Notes under the pieces: model-generated
Databases searched by the model: none
What the model was told of the DNA's origin: nothing
What the model saw: the letters and a program-made list of their open reading frames with translations, nothing else
Program-made: the position numbers and the translations under genes
Shown: piece by piece, positions 34,981 through 44,261 of the stretch
Position numbering within the stretch: position 1 is the stretch's first letter
Layout of the letters: every line of letters starts with the position of its first letter
Origin: Verrucomicrobiales bacterium
GTDB taxonomy: Bacteria; Verrucomicrobiota; Verrucomicrobiia; Verrucomicrobiales; DEV007
Length of the DNA stretch: 45,635 nucleotides
Direction: 5' to 3'
Assembly: GCA_029213265.1 (NCBI GenBank)
Contig: JARGNG010000036.1
Location: 1 to 45,635, forward strand

Positions 34981-36843
34981 ATGCAAATCACCCAGGAACT
35001 GATCGAGCGGGTCGCCGGCGACATGGACGTGCCGGCGGACGAACTGGTAAAATTCGTCGAGATGGGAGAAGAGAGGACCTTTCCCCAGGGCGACTACCTC
35101 TTTCATGAATCAGCGCCCCGTCAGTGGTTCGGAATTGTTCTCGTAGGAAAAATCAATCTGCAACGCGGCCTCTCTGGGCGAAACGTCACCATTGCCTGCC
35201 TCACCGACGGAGCCGTTATCGGGGAAAGCCTGTTTATCGATGATCTCGATCACAGCGTCTCCGGTCTCGCTCTCGAGGAAACCCATGTCTGGGTGATCTC
35301 CCGGGAAAAGCTGGAGCGCTTCCGCCACGAGAAACCGGAGATCTTTTTCCGAATGGTTCGACGGGCCGCGAAGAGAATCTCCTTTCGCCTCCGCGAAACG
35401 ACCGACCTGCTGCTTCACTCCCAAAACGAGCGGGACGATATCGCCGACTTTCGCTTGGAGCATGACTCTCTCGGCAATCGCGAAGTCTCCAATGCCCACT
35501 ACTTCGGTGTACAAACGACGCGGGCTCTCGAGAACTTCCCTTTTTCCGGAGTTCCCCTTTCCCATTACCAGCACCTCGTCAACGGGTTCGCCTACGTAAA
35601 GAAAGCCGCCGCAACGGCCAACTCCATTCTCGGGGTGCTCAATCCGCAAATCGCCGAGGCAATCTGCGGCGCCTGTGACCGGATTCTGGCAGGGGAATTT
35701 CACGGGAATTTCGTCGTCGATATGATTCAAGGCGGTGCCGGGACGTCCTCGAACATGAATGCCAACGAGGTCATCGCCAATATCGCCCTGGAAATCCTCG
35801 GTCATCAAAAGGGCGACTATGAGCACTGCCACCCGAACGACCACGTGAACTGCTCGCAGTCGACCAACGACGCCTATCCGACCGCCCTCAAAATCTCGGT
35901 GGTAGCCTCCGTGCACGAAACAATGTCAGCGCTTCAGGTATTGAAGAAATCCTTCGAAGCAAAGGCGGAGGAATTTTCCGACGTGATCAAAATGGGCCGG
36001 ACCGAGAATCAGGACGCCGTTCCGATGACGCTCGGCCAGGAATTTGCGGCCTACGGAATCATGGTGAATGACGGAATTCGCCGCCTCGTGCGCGCTTCCA
36101 ACGAGCTTCTCGTCATCAACATGGGTGCGACCGCGATCGGCACGGGACTCAACAGTCCCCGCGGGTACGCCGAGCTTTGCACCCGCAAGATCAACGAGAT
36201 GAGCGGACTGCATGTGAAACTCGCCGACAATCTTGTCGAAGCGACCCAGGATGCCGGAGACTTTGCCGAGATGAGCGGGGCACTCAAGACGACGGCCATT
36301 CAAATTTCCAAGATCTGCAATGACCTTCGCTGGGCGTCGTCCGGCCCGCGCTGCGGATTGGCGGAGATCAATCTCCCGCCCCTCCAACCCGGTTCGTCCA
36401 TTATGCCGGGAAAGGTAAACCCTGTCCTTCCGGAAGTGGTGAACCAGATCTGCTACCAGATTATCGGTTCTGACCTGACTGTCTCGATGGCTGCTGAAGC
36501 GAGCGAATTTGAACTCAATATGGCGGAGCCAATCATGGGCTACAACTTACTGAACAGCCTCATGCTCTTGAAAAACGCCGCCATCGTTTTATCGACCCGG
36601 TGCATCAACGGGATCACCGCAAACCGGGAACGATGTGCTGACTACGTCCGAAATTCCATCGGCATTGTCACGGCGCTCAATCCGGTTCTCGGCTACGAAA
36701 AGTCAGCCTCGATTGCGAAAGAGGCACTCGCGACCGATCGGAGTGTTTATGATCTTGTTCTCGAAAGAGGCTGGATATCAAAATCACAACTCGATGATCT
36801 TCTCGCCCCCGAAAAAATGGCCAACCCTTTGATGCATGAGTAA
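34981..36843 (+). CDS. aspA: Aspartate ammonia-lyase fused to a cyclic-nucleotide-binding domain
   Basis: The 620-residue protein has two parts. Residues 1-150 look like a cAMP-receptor-type cNMP-binding fold: RTFPQGDYLFHESAPRQWFGIVLVG, LQRGLSGR, and CLTDGAVIGESLFIDD near the phosphate cassette. The usual cassette Arg is not obvious. Residues 150-620 are a full aspartase/fumarase-superfamily enzyme with GGAGTSSNMNANEVIAN, the NDHVNCSQSTNDAYPTALKI line and the signature GSSIMPGKVNPV at 471-482. GAGTSSNMN and the residues around it fit aspartase more than fumarase. It would split aspartate to fumarate and ammonia. A regulatory N-terminal domain implies control by a nucleotide or other small ligand. 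It overlaps the sulfatase gene by 8 nt. Confidence 0.88.
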   Translation: MQITQELIERVAGDMDVPADELVKFVEMGEERTFPQGDYLFHESAPRQWFGIVLVGKINLQRGLSGRNVTIACLTDGAVIGESLFIDDLDHSVSGLALEETHVWVISREKLERFRHEKPEIFFRMVRRAAKRISFRLRETTDLLLHSQNERDDIADFRLEHDSLGNREVSNAHYFGVQTTRALENFPFSGVPLSHYQHLVNGFAYVKKAAATANSILGVLNPQIAEAICGACDRILAGEFHGNFVVDMIQGGAGTSSNMNANEVIANIALEILGHQKGDYEHCHPNDHVNCSQSTNDAYPTALKISVVASVHETMSALQVLKKSFEAKAEEFSDVIKMGRTENQDAVPMTLGQEFAAYGIMVNDGIRRLVRASNELLVINMGATAIGTGLNSPRGYAELCTRKINEMSGLHVKLADNLVEATQDAGDFAEMSGALKTTAIQISKICNDLRWASSGPRCGLAEINLPPLQPGSSIMPGKVNPVLPEVVNQICYQIIGSDLTVSMAAEASEFELNMAEPIMGYNLLNSLMLLKNAAIVLSTRCINGITANRERCADYVRNSIGIVTALNPVLGYEKSASIAKEALATDRSVYDLVLERGWISKSQLDDLLAPEKMANPLMHE

Positions 36844-38137
36844 TCACGTTCCCGCACTGTTTGCACTGCTCCTCTCTGCGATATTCGTTTCGGGCGCGGC
36901 GGAGAAGCCGAGTGTCCTCTTCCTTTTCGCCGACGACGTCGGGAGGGAGGTTCTCGGTTCCTACGGTGGAACCAGCTACGAGACCCCTCACATTGATGCG
37001 CTGGCCAAAACGGGTATGCAGTTTGGTCACTGCTATTCGATGCCTGTCTGTCATCCCTCCCGGGTTTGCATCATGACGGGAGTCTATCCGGCGCGACAAG
37101 GCAATCCAAGGTGGGGCGACTTTGCGAAGGATTACGAAGCCAAAACCTTTGCCCACGTTCTCAAGGCCAACGGATACGCCACCGCCGTTGCAGGAAAATG
37201 GCAACTGGCCCTGATGAAAAACGATCCCCGGCATCCCGAACGTCTCGGTTTTGATGAGTGGTCCGTGTTCGGCTGGCACGAAGGCCCCCGCTTTCACGAC
37301 CCTATGATTTATGAAAACGGAGGCGTCCGCGACGACACCAACGGAAAATACGGCCCCGACCTGTATGTCGATTTCCTGATCGAATTCATGGAGAAAAGTC
37401 AGGCAACCGGAAAGCCGTTTTTCGCCTACTACCCGATGGCACTCGCCCACGATGTCACGGACGATCTTAAAGGAAAGATGGTTCCTTTCTACAAGGAGAA
37501 CCGATGGATGAACTACAAGGAGATGGCCGAATCGATGGACGAGATGGTCGGTCGACTTGTTGAGTTTTTGGATCAGTCAGGATTGCGGAAGGATACCATC
37601 ATCATTTTTTCGACGGACAACGGCACCGCAAAATCCTCCTACATTCGTGTCGTCGATGGGAAGATGGTGAAGGATGAGGTCTGGTCCAACTGGGGGGACG
37701 GAAAAGTCCGGGGAGGAAAAACAGAGTTCACCGACTGGGGCACCCGGGTTCCACTCATCGTAAGTTGGGAGGAGAAAATCGAGGCTGGTTCGACTGCGGA
37801 CGACCTCGTTGATTTTTCCGATTTCCTTCCCACACTGGCGGAACTGACCGGCTCCGAAGTTCCGGAAGACTGGACCATGGACGGCGTCTCCTTTGCCCCG
37901 CGACTTTTGCGAGGCGAGGCGTCGCCACGAACATGGGCTTATTCGGAGCTTCGGGGGAAGCGCTTCGTTCGGACGAAGAAATTCAAGCTCTACGGGGATG
38001 GCCGCTTTTTCGACGTGGCGACCAACCCTCTGAAAGAGATTTTGCTCAAGGAATCCGGAAGACCCGACCCGGAAGGAACCGAAGCCCGGCTTCTTCTGCA
38101 AAACGCTCTCGATTCCGTTCCCGCTCCGGCAAACTGA
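36836..38137 (+). CDS. Secreted sulfatase, Cys type
   Basis: The 433-residue protein has a signal peptide (MSNHVPALFALLLSAIFVSGAAEK). The sulfatase core starts PSVLFLFADDVGREVLGSYGG with the metal-binding Asp pair and carries CHPSRVCIMTG (C-x-P-x-R), whose Cys is changed to formylglycine. FSTDNGTAKSS and the GGKTEFTDWGTRVPLIV segment supply further metal and substrate residues. It should hydrolyse sulfate esters in the periplasm or outside. The reading frame begins inside the last eight bases of the aspartase gene, so the two are coupled. A complete formylglycine-generating enzyme was not seen here and must be encoded elsewhere. Confidence 0.92.
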   Translation: MSNHVPALFALLLSAIFVSGAAEKPSVLFLFADDVGREVLGSYGGTSYETPHIDALAKTGMQFGHCYSMPVCHPSRVCIMTGVYPARQGNPRWGDFAKDYEAKTFAHVLKANGYATAVAGKWQLALMKNDPRHPERLGFDEWSVFGWHEGPRFHDPMIYENGGVRDDTNGKYGPDLYVDFLIEFMEKSQATGKPFFAYYPMALAHDVTDDLKGKMVPFYKENRWMNYKEMAESMDEMVGRLVEFLDQSGLRKDTIIIFSTDNGTAKSSYIRVVDGKMVKDEVWSNWGDGKVRGGKTEFTDWGTRVPLIVSWEEKIEAGSTADDLVDFSDFLPTLAELTGSEVPEDWTMDGVSFAPRLLRGEASPRTWAYSELRGKRFVRTKKFKLYGDGRFFDVATNPLKEILLKESGRPDPEGTEARLLLQNALDSVPAPAN

Positions 38138-38140
38138 TTT

Positions 38141-38659
38141 TCAGCCGTCCCGGTCCCCTTTTCTCAAAAAACGGAGGAACATCATCACGATGAGAATCAA
38201 GACGGCGACCATGTAGCCGGCCACGCCGAAAGGTCCCAGAGAAAGAGTCTCTTCACGTTTCATGGCTACCTGAAACGTGGCGTGGTAGACCTCCCACATC
38301 AGCACCATCGACACAATTCCAATGGCCACGTAATAGAAATTCGCGTCCGCGAGGGATTTCTCTTTCCTCTCCGGTGAGAGCCAGTAATCCCTGTTCGGCA
38401 GATTGATGTATTTGGCCGGAACCTTTTCAATCAGCATGGCCCCCACCCCGAAACAAAGGAGCATCAGAATACCGACGGAGAGGTTCACAATCGTCAGCTC
38501 CGCCTTCACGGAAACTCGGTCGGGGTTTCCTCCGAAATCGAAATGGATCGGAACTCTTTCAGGGAGCTGGCCGTGCCCCCAAAGGACGAAACCCAGGAAA
38601 GAAATCGTGATGACGAAGAAGAGGCCCAGGGCAATTCGATAGCGAAGGACGGAATTCAT
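38141..38659 (-). CDS. DUF1648 membrane protein
   Basis: The 172-residue protein has four membrane segments. The N-terminal helix is followed by LPERVPIHFDFGGNPDRVS, which is the DUF1648 signature (P-x-HF-x-x-G-x-P-D-x). After a second helix comes a cytoplasmic loop with YWLSPERKEKSLADANFY, and then two more helices. Related domains occur in immunity and lantibiotic-type SdpI proteins, but this one lacks context for that role. The function is unknown. It converges with the sulfatase gene, 3 bp apart. Confidence 0.82.
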   Translation of the reverse strand: MNSVLRYRIALGLFFVITISFLGFVLWGHGQLPERVPIHFDFGGNPDRVSVKAELTIVNLSVGILMLLCFGVGAMLIEKVPAKYINLPNRDYWLSPERKEKSLADANFYYVAIGIVSMVLMWEVYHATFQVAMKREETLSLGPFGVAGYMVAVLILIVMMFLRFLRKGDRDG

Positions 38660-38763
38660 TCTCCAAAACTACACAGCTTCCTGCGACAGGGGCGCTACAA
38701 TTTCATTCCGGATTTCCACCACCGAACACAGCCCATGCCTCCGCATTGCCCTGCGGCGGGCAG

Positions 38764-40017
38764 CTAGCCGCGGGCCTCCACCTCCCAGCCCTTCCGGTAT
38801 TCGCGGGTCAGAAAGCCGTTCGCTTTTTCCAGATTGGTAATCCGGAGATTCTTCGCATCCCACTGCAGGGTCTCTCCGGGGAAGCGGGCGGCCACGTTAC
38901 CGAGCTGGACCGTTTCGGTGAGAGGACCGGCATAGGCGAAGTTGTCGGAAATATCAGCGTTCCCGGCGAGGCAGGCGTCGACCCAGTCATGATAGTGATT
39001 CGCCTCTTCCAACTTCGGCCATTCGAAATCGACGAAGTCTTTCTCCGGATACAACTTGGGTTTCCCCCAGTGCATCACTAACAGATATCCCTTTTCCCCA
39101 ATCATGATCGAGGCAGGCTGAGGAAGTGCCTCTCCGGACGGAAGTCCGGGAAACTTGAGATTGGGACGCCGTCCCCCGTCGTACCACGTTACCCGGATGG
39201 TATCTTCAGCCGTCCACGGAGTCCCGGGAAAGACATAAGAGATCGTCTCCTGCGCCGGGTAGACCTCGTCGTTCATTCCCGAATGCTCATTGTGAATCGA
39301 AATGGGAGCGGTCAGGTCCAGCGCCGTGAAGATCGGATCGAGCAGGTGGCATCCATTGTCGCCAATCGAGCCCGTCCCAAAATCCTGCCAATCACGCCAA
39401 AAGCGAGGGTGATAGACAAAATCCCCCCCATACTCCCGCATCGGTGCCGGACCGATCCATTGATCCCAGTCGATTTCCGACGGAGCAGCCTCCGGCTTTT
39501 CAGGCGGTTCGAGATAACCGGATCTTCCGTGCCCGGTAGCACTGATCCACGAATGCACTTCCTTCACTTTCCCAATCGCACCGATTTCCCGGATAACCGG
39601 TTTGATCGCCCGGTATTGGTATTCCGAGTGAATCTGGTTTCCCATCCGGGTTACCGTGCCCGCAGCTGCTGCCGTGTTCGCGATCTGGCGGGCTTCCCAG
39701 ACGGTGTGGGTAAGCGGCTTTTCGCAATAGACGTGAAGTCCATGATCCAGTGCTGCCTGGGTAATGAGGGCGTGGGAATGATCGGGGACTCCAATACTGA
39801 CGGCGTCGATCTTTCCTTCCATCTCAGCGAACAGTTTTCGGAAGTCGAAAAACTTCGGAAGATCGGGCCACTGCTTGTCGACATGAACAAAGTGGCGTTG
39901 GTCGACGTCGCAAAAGGCAACCGGTTCGACCGCAGGGTGGGTCACGATTCGGGAAATATCAGCCCATCCCTGGTGCTGACATCCGATCCCGGCGAAGCGG
40001 AGTTTTTTCTCAGGCAT
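38764..40017 (-). CDS. Gfo/Idh/MocA-family oxidoreductase
   Basis: The 417-residue protein has the Rossmann start LRFAGIGCQHQGWADI, the FCDVDQRH strand end, DAVSIGVPDHSHALI, and the catalytic HVYCEKPLTH. Further on are the RMGNQIHSEYQYRA segment and GTGSIGDNGCHLLDPIF, the family D-x-x-x-H motif. The C-terminal part has the long WDQWIGPAP line seen in the secreted planctomycete-type members, but here there is no signal peptide, so it is cytoplasmic. It would oxidise or reduce a sugar-like substrate with NAD(P). It resembles the gene at 33447 only at superfamily level. Confidence 0.92.
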   Translation of the reverse strand: MPEKKLRFAGIGCQHQGWADISRIVTHPAVEPVAFCDVDQRHFVHVDKQWPDLPKFFDFRKLFAEMEGKIDAVSIGVPDHSHALITQAALDHGLHVYCEKPLTHTVWEARQIANTAAAAGTVTRMGNQIHSEYQYRAIKPVIREIGAIGKVKEVHSWISATGHGRSGYLEPPEKPEAAPSEIDWDQWIGPAPMREYGGDFVYHPRFWRDWQDFGTGSIGDNGCHLLDPIFTALDLTAPISIHNEHSGMNDEVYPAQETISYVFPGTPWTAEDTIRVTWYDGGRRPNLKFPGLPSGEALPQPASIMIGEKGYLLVMHWGKPKLYPEKDFVDFEWPKLEEANHYHDWVDACLAGNADISDNFAYAGPLTETVQLGNVAARFPGETLQWDAKNLRITNLEKANGFLTREYRKGWEVEARG

Positions 40018-40103
40018 GGCCTGATTTCACAGCCCTCCACCCGGAATAGCGAGATTCGATTGGGACGCGAAAGCGGCGCCAGGGCGCGATAATTTCAACG
40101 CGA

Positions 40104-41939
40104 CTACTCCGCAGTCTTCTTATTCGCGCGCTTGCGTGCGTTGCTGTCGAGAATGCGTTTCCGGAGACGAATATTCTCCGGTGTTGCCTCGACGAGTTCG
40201 TCGGGAGCGATATATTCGATGGCCCGCTCGAGCGAGAACTTGAGAGGTGGGGTCAACGCGGTTGTCTTGTCGCTTCCGGAAGCACGGTGGTTGGTGACGT
40301 GCTTGGCTTTGGTCGGATTGACAGGCAGATCGTCCGTCCGGGGATTCTCCCCCACAATCATTCCCTCGTAGACGTTTTCCCCGGGGCCGACGAAAAGCTT
40401 TCCGCGCGTCTCAATATTCGTCAGCGAGTAGGTCATCGCTTCCCCTTTCTCCATCGAGACGAGAGTGCCGGTGTGGCGCGTGCGAATATCGCCGGAGTCG
40501 GGACGATACTCTTTAAACAGGTGCGACATGATTCCTTCGCCGCTTGTCAGGTTGAGAAGTTCAAACTCAAACCCGATCAGTCCGCGAGTCGGAATCGTGA
40601 TTTCCATGGTCGTCCGACCATTCTTCGCACTCATCGCTTCGGTCGTTCCTTTTCGGTTCGCGAGCGACTGCATGCATCCGCCAACCGCTTCATCGGGAAC
40701 TTCAAGATAGAGAGTTTCGAAAGGCTCGTTCCACTTCCCGTCGATCTCCTTTTTAATCACCGTAGGACGGGAAACGAGGACCTCGTAGCCCTCTCGACGC
40801 ATTTGCTCAACGACCACAGCCACCTGCATCGCTCCCCGCGCGCTTACTTTGAATTCGCCCGCAGAGTCCGTCTCTTCTACCTTGATCGAGACATTGCTAC
40901 GTCCTTCACGAATGAGTCGGTCCCGAATCTCACGGGAGGTGACCTTGCTGCCTTCCAGTCCGGCGAAAGGGCCGTCGTTTACGGCGAAGGACATCATGAC
41001 GGTAGGTGGATCGATCTCGACAAAGGGAAGCGGCTCGTCTTCCTGTTCCGCGGCAATAGTCTCACCAATGTCCACGTCCTCAAATCCTGCCAGACCAACA
41101 ATATTCCCTGCGATCGCCTCATTTGCTTCGCTGGTGGCGAGCGCATTGTATTCGAAAACCTTGCTGATCTTGGCGCGTTGTGCTTTTTCTCCGGGCTGGA
41201 GACGCCAGACGGTGTCTCCTATCGTGACCTTTCCGGAAAGGATTTTCCCAATCGCAATTCGTCCGACGTAATCGGACCAGTCGATGTTTGAAACAAGCAT
41301 CTTGAATCCTTTTTTCGGGTCCACCACCGGAGCCGGAATCTCCGACATGATGGTATTAAAAAGAGGAGTCATGTCGGTCGCCTCGGTATTCGGAGTGACA
41401 TCCGCATACCCGTTCTTCGCGCTCCCATAGAGAAACGGGGCACCGAACTGCTCTTCATTCGCATCGAGATCGAGAAAGAGTTCCAGCACCTTGTCGTGCA
41501 TTTGGAGAGGTTCTGCGTTGGGGCGATCAATCTTGTTTACAAACACGATCGGGGTCAGGCCGGCAGCGAGTGCTTTTTTCAAAACGAATCGAGTCTGTGC
41601 CTGTGGTCCTTCATACGCATCGACGACAAGCATGACGCCCTCGACCATCTTCATGACGCGTTCGACCTCGCCTCCAAAATCGGCGTGGCCCGGAGTATCG
41701 ACAATATTGATGATGTTGTCTCCCCACCGCACCGAAGTGTTCTTGGCCTTGATCGTGATGCCGCGCTCCCGCTCCTGATCCATTGAGTCCATGGCACGCT
41801 CTTCGACTGCCTGGTTCTCCCGGAATGAGCCTGCCTGTTTCAGCATCTCATCGACGAGCGTAGTTTTGCCATGATCAACGTGAGCGATGATGGCGATGTT
41901 CCGGATTCGATCCGGAGTAATTGACGTGGTCTCTGACAT
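40104..41939 (-). CDS. typA: Ribosome-associated GTPase TypA/BipA
   Basis: I start at the ATG at 41939 (MSETTSITP), giving 611 residues. The GTPase domain has AHVDHGKTTL (G1), GITIKAKNT (G2), DTPGHADFGG (G3) and VNKIDRP (G4). Domain II, the EF-G-like domains III and V, and the BipA-specific C-terminal part (TGTLVSMEKGEAMTYSL, VYEGMIVGENPR, LTPPLKFSLERAIEYIAPDELVEATP) are all in place. BipA helps 50S assembly and stress adaptation. The gene diverges from tilS. Confidence 0.96.
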   Translation of the reverse strand: MSETTSITPDRIRNIAIIAHVDHGKTTLVDEMLKQAGSFRENQAVEERAMDSMDQERERGITIKAKNTSVRWGDNIINIVDTPGHADFGGEVERVMKMVEGVMLVVDAYEGPQAQTRFVLKKALAAGLTPIVFVNKIDRPNAEPLQMHDKVLELFLDLDANEEQFGAPFLYGSAKNGYADVTPNTEATDMTPLFNTIMSEIPAPVVDPKKGFKMLVSNIDWSDYVGRIAIGKILSGKVTIGDTVWRLQPGEKAQRAKISKVFEYNALATSEANEAIAGNIVGLAGFEDVDIGETIAAEQEDEPLPFVEIDPPTVMMSFAVNDGPFAGLEGSKVTSREIRDRLIREGRSNVSIKVEETDSAGEFKVSARGAMQVAVVVEQMRREGYEVLVSRPTVIKKEIDGKWNEPFETLYLEVPDEAVGGCMQSLANRKGTTEAMSAKNGRTTMEITIPTRGLIGFEFELLNLTSGEGIMSHLFKEYRPDSGDIRTRHTGTLVSMEKGEAMTYSLTNIETRGKLFVGPGENVYEGMIVGENPRTDDLPVNPTKAKHVTNHRASGSDKTTALTPPLKFSLERAIEYIAPDELVEATPENIRLRKRILDSNARKRANKKTAE

Positions 41940-42046
41940 GATGGCGGGAATGACCGCCCAATTGACCAAGAGTCAAACCGTTTGGCGGGAAAAGAACGCA
42001 TCAAAAATGGAGGAAAAAGCGCCGGTTTCGGCCCACAACGGATCCC

Positions 42047-42073
42047 GGAGGGGAGTGTTTCTGAATCCCCTCC
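42047..42073. other. 8-bp stem hairpin between typA and tilS
   Basis: GGAGGGGA and TCCCCTCC form a perfect 8-bp stem around an 11-base loop in the 231-bp spacer between the divergent typA and tilS genes. It might be a protein-binding palindrome or part of a 5' leader. No T run follows, so a terminator is unlikely. The rest of the spacer holds nothing that I recognise. Confidence 0.35.
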
Positions 42074-42170
42074 CCGGAATCACCGCCCGATTGTTTTGTG
42101 CGGACCTCGCCGGAGGAAGACCTAAAGACTCCTGTTCGCAAATGGCAAAGGCACGGGGTATGATCGCGGG

Positions 42171-43172
42171 GTGACTGCGGCTGCAAACATCAACAAGGCT
42201 ATTTCCGCCCTCCCCCCCGGTGCTCTGTCCCACGACGAGCCCGGTATCATTGCGGTATCCGGCGGGCGCGACTCCATGGTCCTGTTACACGCTCTTCATA
42301 CCGCGGGATTCAAAGAGCTGGCCGTTTGCCATGTGAATCACGGTCTGCGTGGTGAGGTGTCTCAACGGGACGAAGAATTTGTTCGGGAAGTGGCTGACGA
42401 GTTGGGTAGGCCTTGTTTCGTTGACCGAGTCGATGTCAGCTCTTTTGCGAGGACGTCAAAGCAGTCGATCGAAGCCGCTGCGAGGGAGTTGCGATACCGG
42501 GCCCTCACCGGGTTTGCTGCGAAACTCGGCACCCGGAAAATTTTGCTGGGACATCATTCTGATGATCAGGTGGAAACAGTTCTCATCAATTTCTTCCGGG
42601 GCAGCGGCACCCGCGGACTCTCCGGTATGCAAGTCGTATCCAACCGAAAAATCGAAGGATCGGAGTGGCAGTTGATCCGTCCATTCCTGCCACTTCCGCG
42701 AGCGGTAATCGATCAGTATGTGGAAGAAGGGAAAATCCCGTTTCGGGAAGATGCATCCAACCGGGAGGATTTCGCGCTGCGCAACCGGATCCGAAAACGG
42801 CTCGTGCCGATACTGGAGGAGGTTTTCGAACGCGATGTCCGCCCCTCGGTGTTACGCACTGCTGAATTGTCCCGCCGGATGGAAGAGTGGGCGCGGGAAG
42901 CAGTCGGAGATCTTCCGGAGAAAGAAGGCGGATTGGAGGTAGCGGCCCTTCGGGACCTTCCGGCGTCCCAACGCGAGAGACTGTTGCTAACCTGGCTGCG
43001 CACATCCGGAGTGCCTGATTGTGGCTTTGAAGAAGTCGACCGGATCAGCGGAATTCTTCTCTCCGATACCAATCCATCCAAAGTCAATCTACCGGGCAAT
43101 CATCACGTGCGCCGAAGAGCAGGAATTCTTTTTCTCGAATTTCCGGATGCCGGACCCCGGAATCCGAAGTAG
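42171..43172 (+). CDS. tilS: tRNA(Ile)-lysidine synthase
   Basis: The 333-residue enzyme attaches lysine to C34 of the tRNA-Ile with a CAU anticodon so that it reads AUA. The ATP-binding motif is VSGGRDSM (30-36), and VCHVNHGLRG, ARELRYRAL, LLGHHSDDQVETVL with NFFRGSGTRGLSGM and REDASN are family hallmarks. The C-terminal part is short compared with E. coli TilS, as in many bacteria. The start is GTG. A TATGAT box at 42159-42164 would place the transcript start almost on this codon, so the mRNA may be leaderless. Confidence 0.95.
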   Translation: MTAAANINKAISALPPGALSHDEPGIIAVSGGRDSMVLLHALHTAGFKELAVCHVNHGLRGEVSQRDEEFVREVADELGRPCFVDRVDVSSFARTSKQSIEAAARELRYRALTGFAAKLGTRKILLGHHSDDQVETVLINFFRGSGTRGLSGMQVVSNRKIEGSEWQLIRPFLPLPRAVIDQYVEEGKIPFREDASNREDFALRNRIRKRLVPILEEVFERDVRPSVLRTAELSRRMEEWAREAVGDLPEKEGGLEVAALRDLPASQRERLLLTWLRTSGVPDCGFEEVDRISGILLSDTNPSKVNLPGNHHVRRRAGILFLEFPDAGPRNPK

Positions 43173-43184
43173 TGAAGAACCATA

Positions 43185-44261
43185 ATGGGACAGCGCATCT
43201 TAGTTACCGGAGGAGCCGGATTTATCGGTTCCAATCTCGTTCACTATCTCCTTGATGGGGCAGAGGAGGATCTTGCGATTCAAATCGATCGCGTCGTCAC
43301 GCTCGACAAGTTGACCTACGCGGGAAATCCCGACAATCTGCAGGATCTCAAAAACGACGAAAGACACCGTCTCGTGGAAGGAGATATCTGCGATCGCGAA
43401 GCCGTGGACCGGCTGCTGGAGAAAGAAGAGATCGATTCCATTATGCACCTCGCGGCCGAATCCCATGTTGATCGATCGATCGAGTCTTCGGCCGCTTTCA
43501 TACAAACCAATTTTGTGGGGACCCACTCCCTGCTCGAGGCAGCCCGCCTGCGCTGGGAGGCACTCGGAAAAGGCAACTCGTTCCGCTTTCTCCATGTGTC
43601 CACCGACGAAGTCTACGGATCTCTGGGCAGGAACGATCCCGCGTTTTCAGAAACAACCGCCTACGCCCCCAACAGCCCCTACTCGGCTTCGAAGGCGGGA
43701 AGCGACCATCTCGCCCGCGCCTGGTTTCACACCTATGAACTCCCGGTCGTGACAACGAACTGCTCCAACAACTACGGCCCATTTCAATTCCCGGAAAAGC
43801 TGATCCCTTTGATGATCTCCAAATGCAGAAAGGGGGAGTCCCTCCCTGTCTATGGCGACGGATCGAACATTCGCGACTGGCTTTATGTGATCGATCACTG
43901 CCGCGCTCTCGCGTTGACTCTTGTGCGCGGCAGACCGGGCGAGGTTTACAATGTTGGTGGAAACTGCGAGATGAAAAATCTCGACGTGATTCATGCCCTG
44001 ATCGACACGGTGGGGCGCCTTGATCCGAAGGCGGAAAATGTCGATCCCGAAGCGGCTATCGAATTTGTCAGAGATCGCCCCGGACACGATCAGCGGTACG
44101 CAATCGACTGCTCCAAGATCCAGAATGAGCTCGGGTGGTCACCCCGGGAGACTTTCGCGAGCGGCCTGGAAAAGACCGTCCAGTGGTACCTCGACCACGA
44201 GCCCTGGATTCAAAGGATCGACGACGGCAGCTATCGTGGTGAGCGACTCGGGCTTATTTGA
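43185..44261 (+). CDS. rmlB: dTDP-glucose 4,6-dehydratase
   Basis: The 358-residue short-chain dehydrogenase has the NAD-binding GGAGFIGSN, HLAAESHVDRSI, STDEVYGSL and the catalytic YSASKAGSDHLARA, followed by TNCSNNYGPFQFPEKLIP. These are the RmlB signatures; the enzyme converts dTDP-glucose to dTDP-4-keto-6-deoxyglucose for rhamnose and other deoxysugars of surface polysaccharides. The usual partners rmlA, rmlC and rmlD are not next to it. It starts 12 bp after tilS and its end overlaps the convergent maf gene by 8 bp. Confidence 0.95.
   Translation: MGQRILVTGGAGFIGSNLVHYLLDGAEEDLAIQIDRVVTLDKLTYAGNPDNLQDLKNDERHRLVEGDICDREAVDRLLEKEEIDSIMHLAAESHVDRSIESSAAFIQTNFVGTHSLLEAARLRWEALGKGNSFRFLHVSTDEVYGSLGRNDPAFSETTAYAPNSPYSASKAGSDHLARAWFHTYELPVVTTNCSNNYGPFQFPEKLIPLMISKCRKGESLPVYGDGSNIRDWLYVIDHCRALALTLVRGRPGEVYNVGGNCEMKNLDVIHALIDTVGRLDPKAENVDPEAAIEFVRDRPGHDQRYAIDCSKIQNELGWSPRETFASGLEKTVQWYLDHEPWIQRIDDGSYRGERLGLI

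Noticed and set aside
40287..41291. 334-codon plus-strand open frame opposite typA
   Set aside because: It is antisense to highly conserved typA and resembles no known protein.
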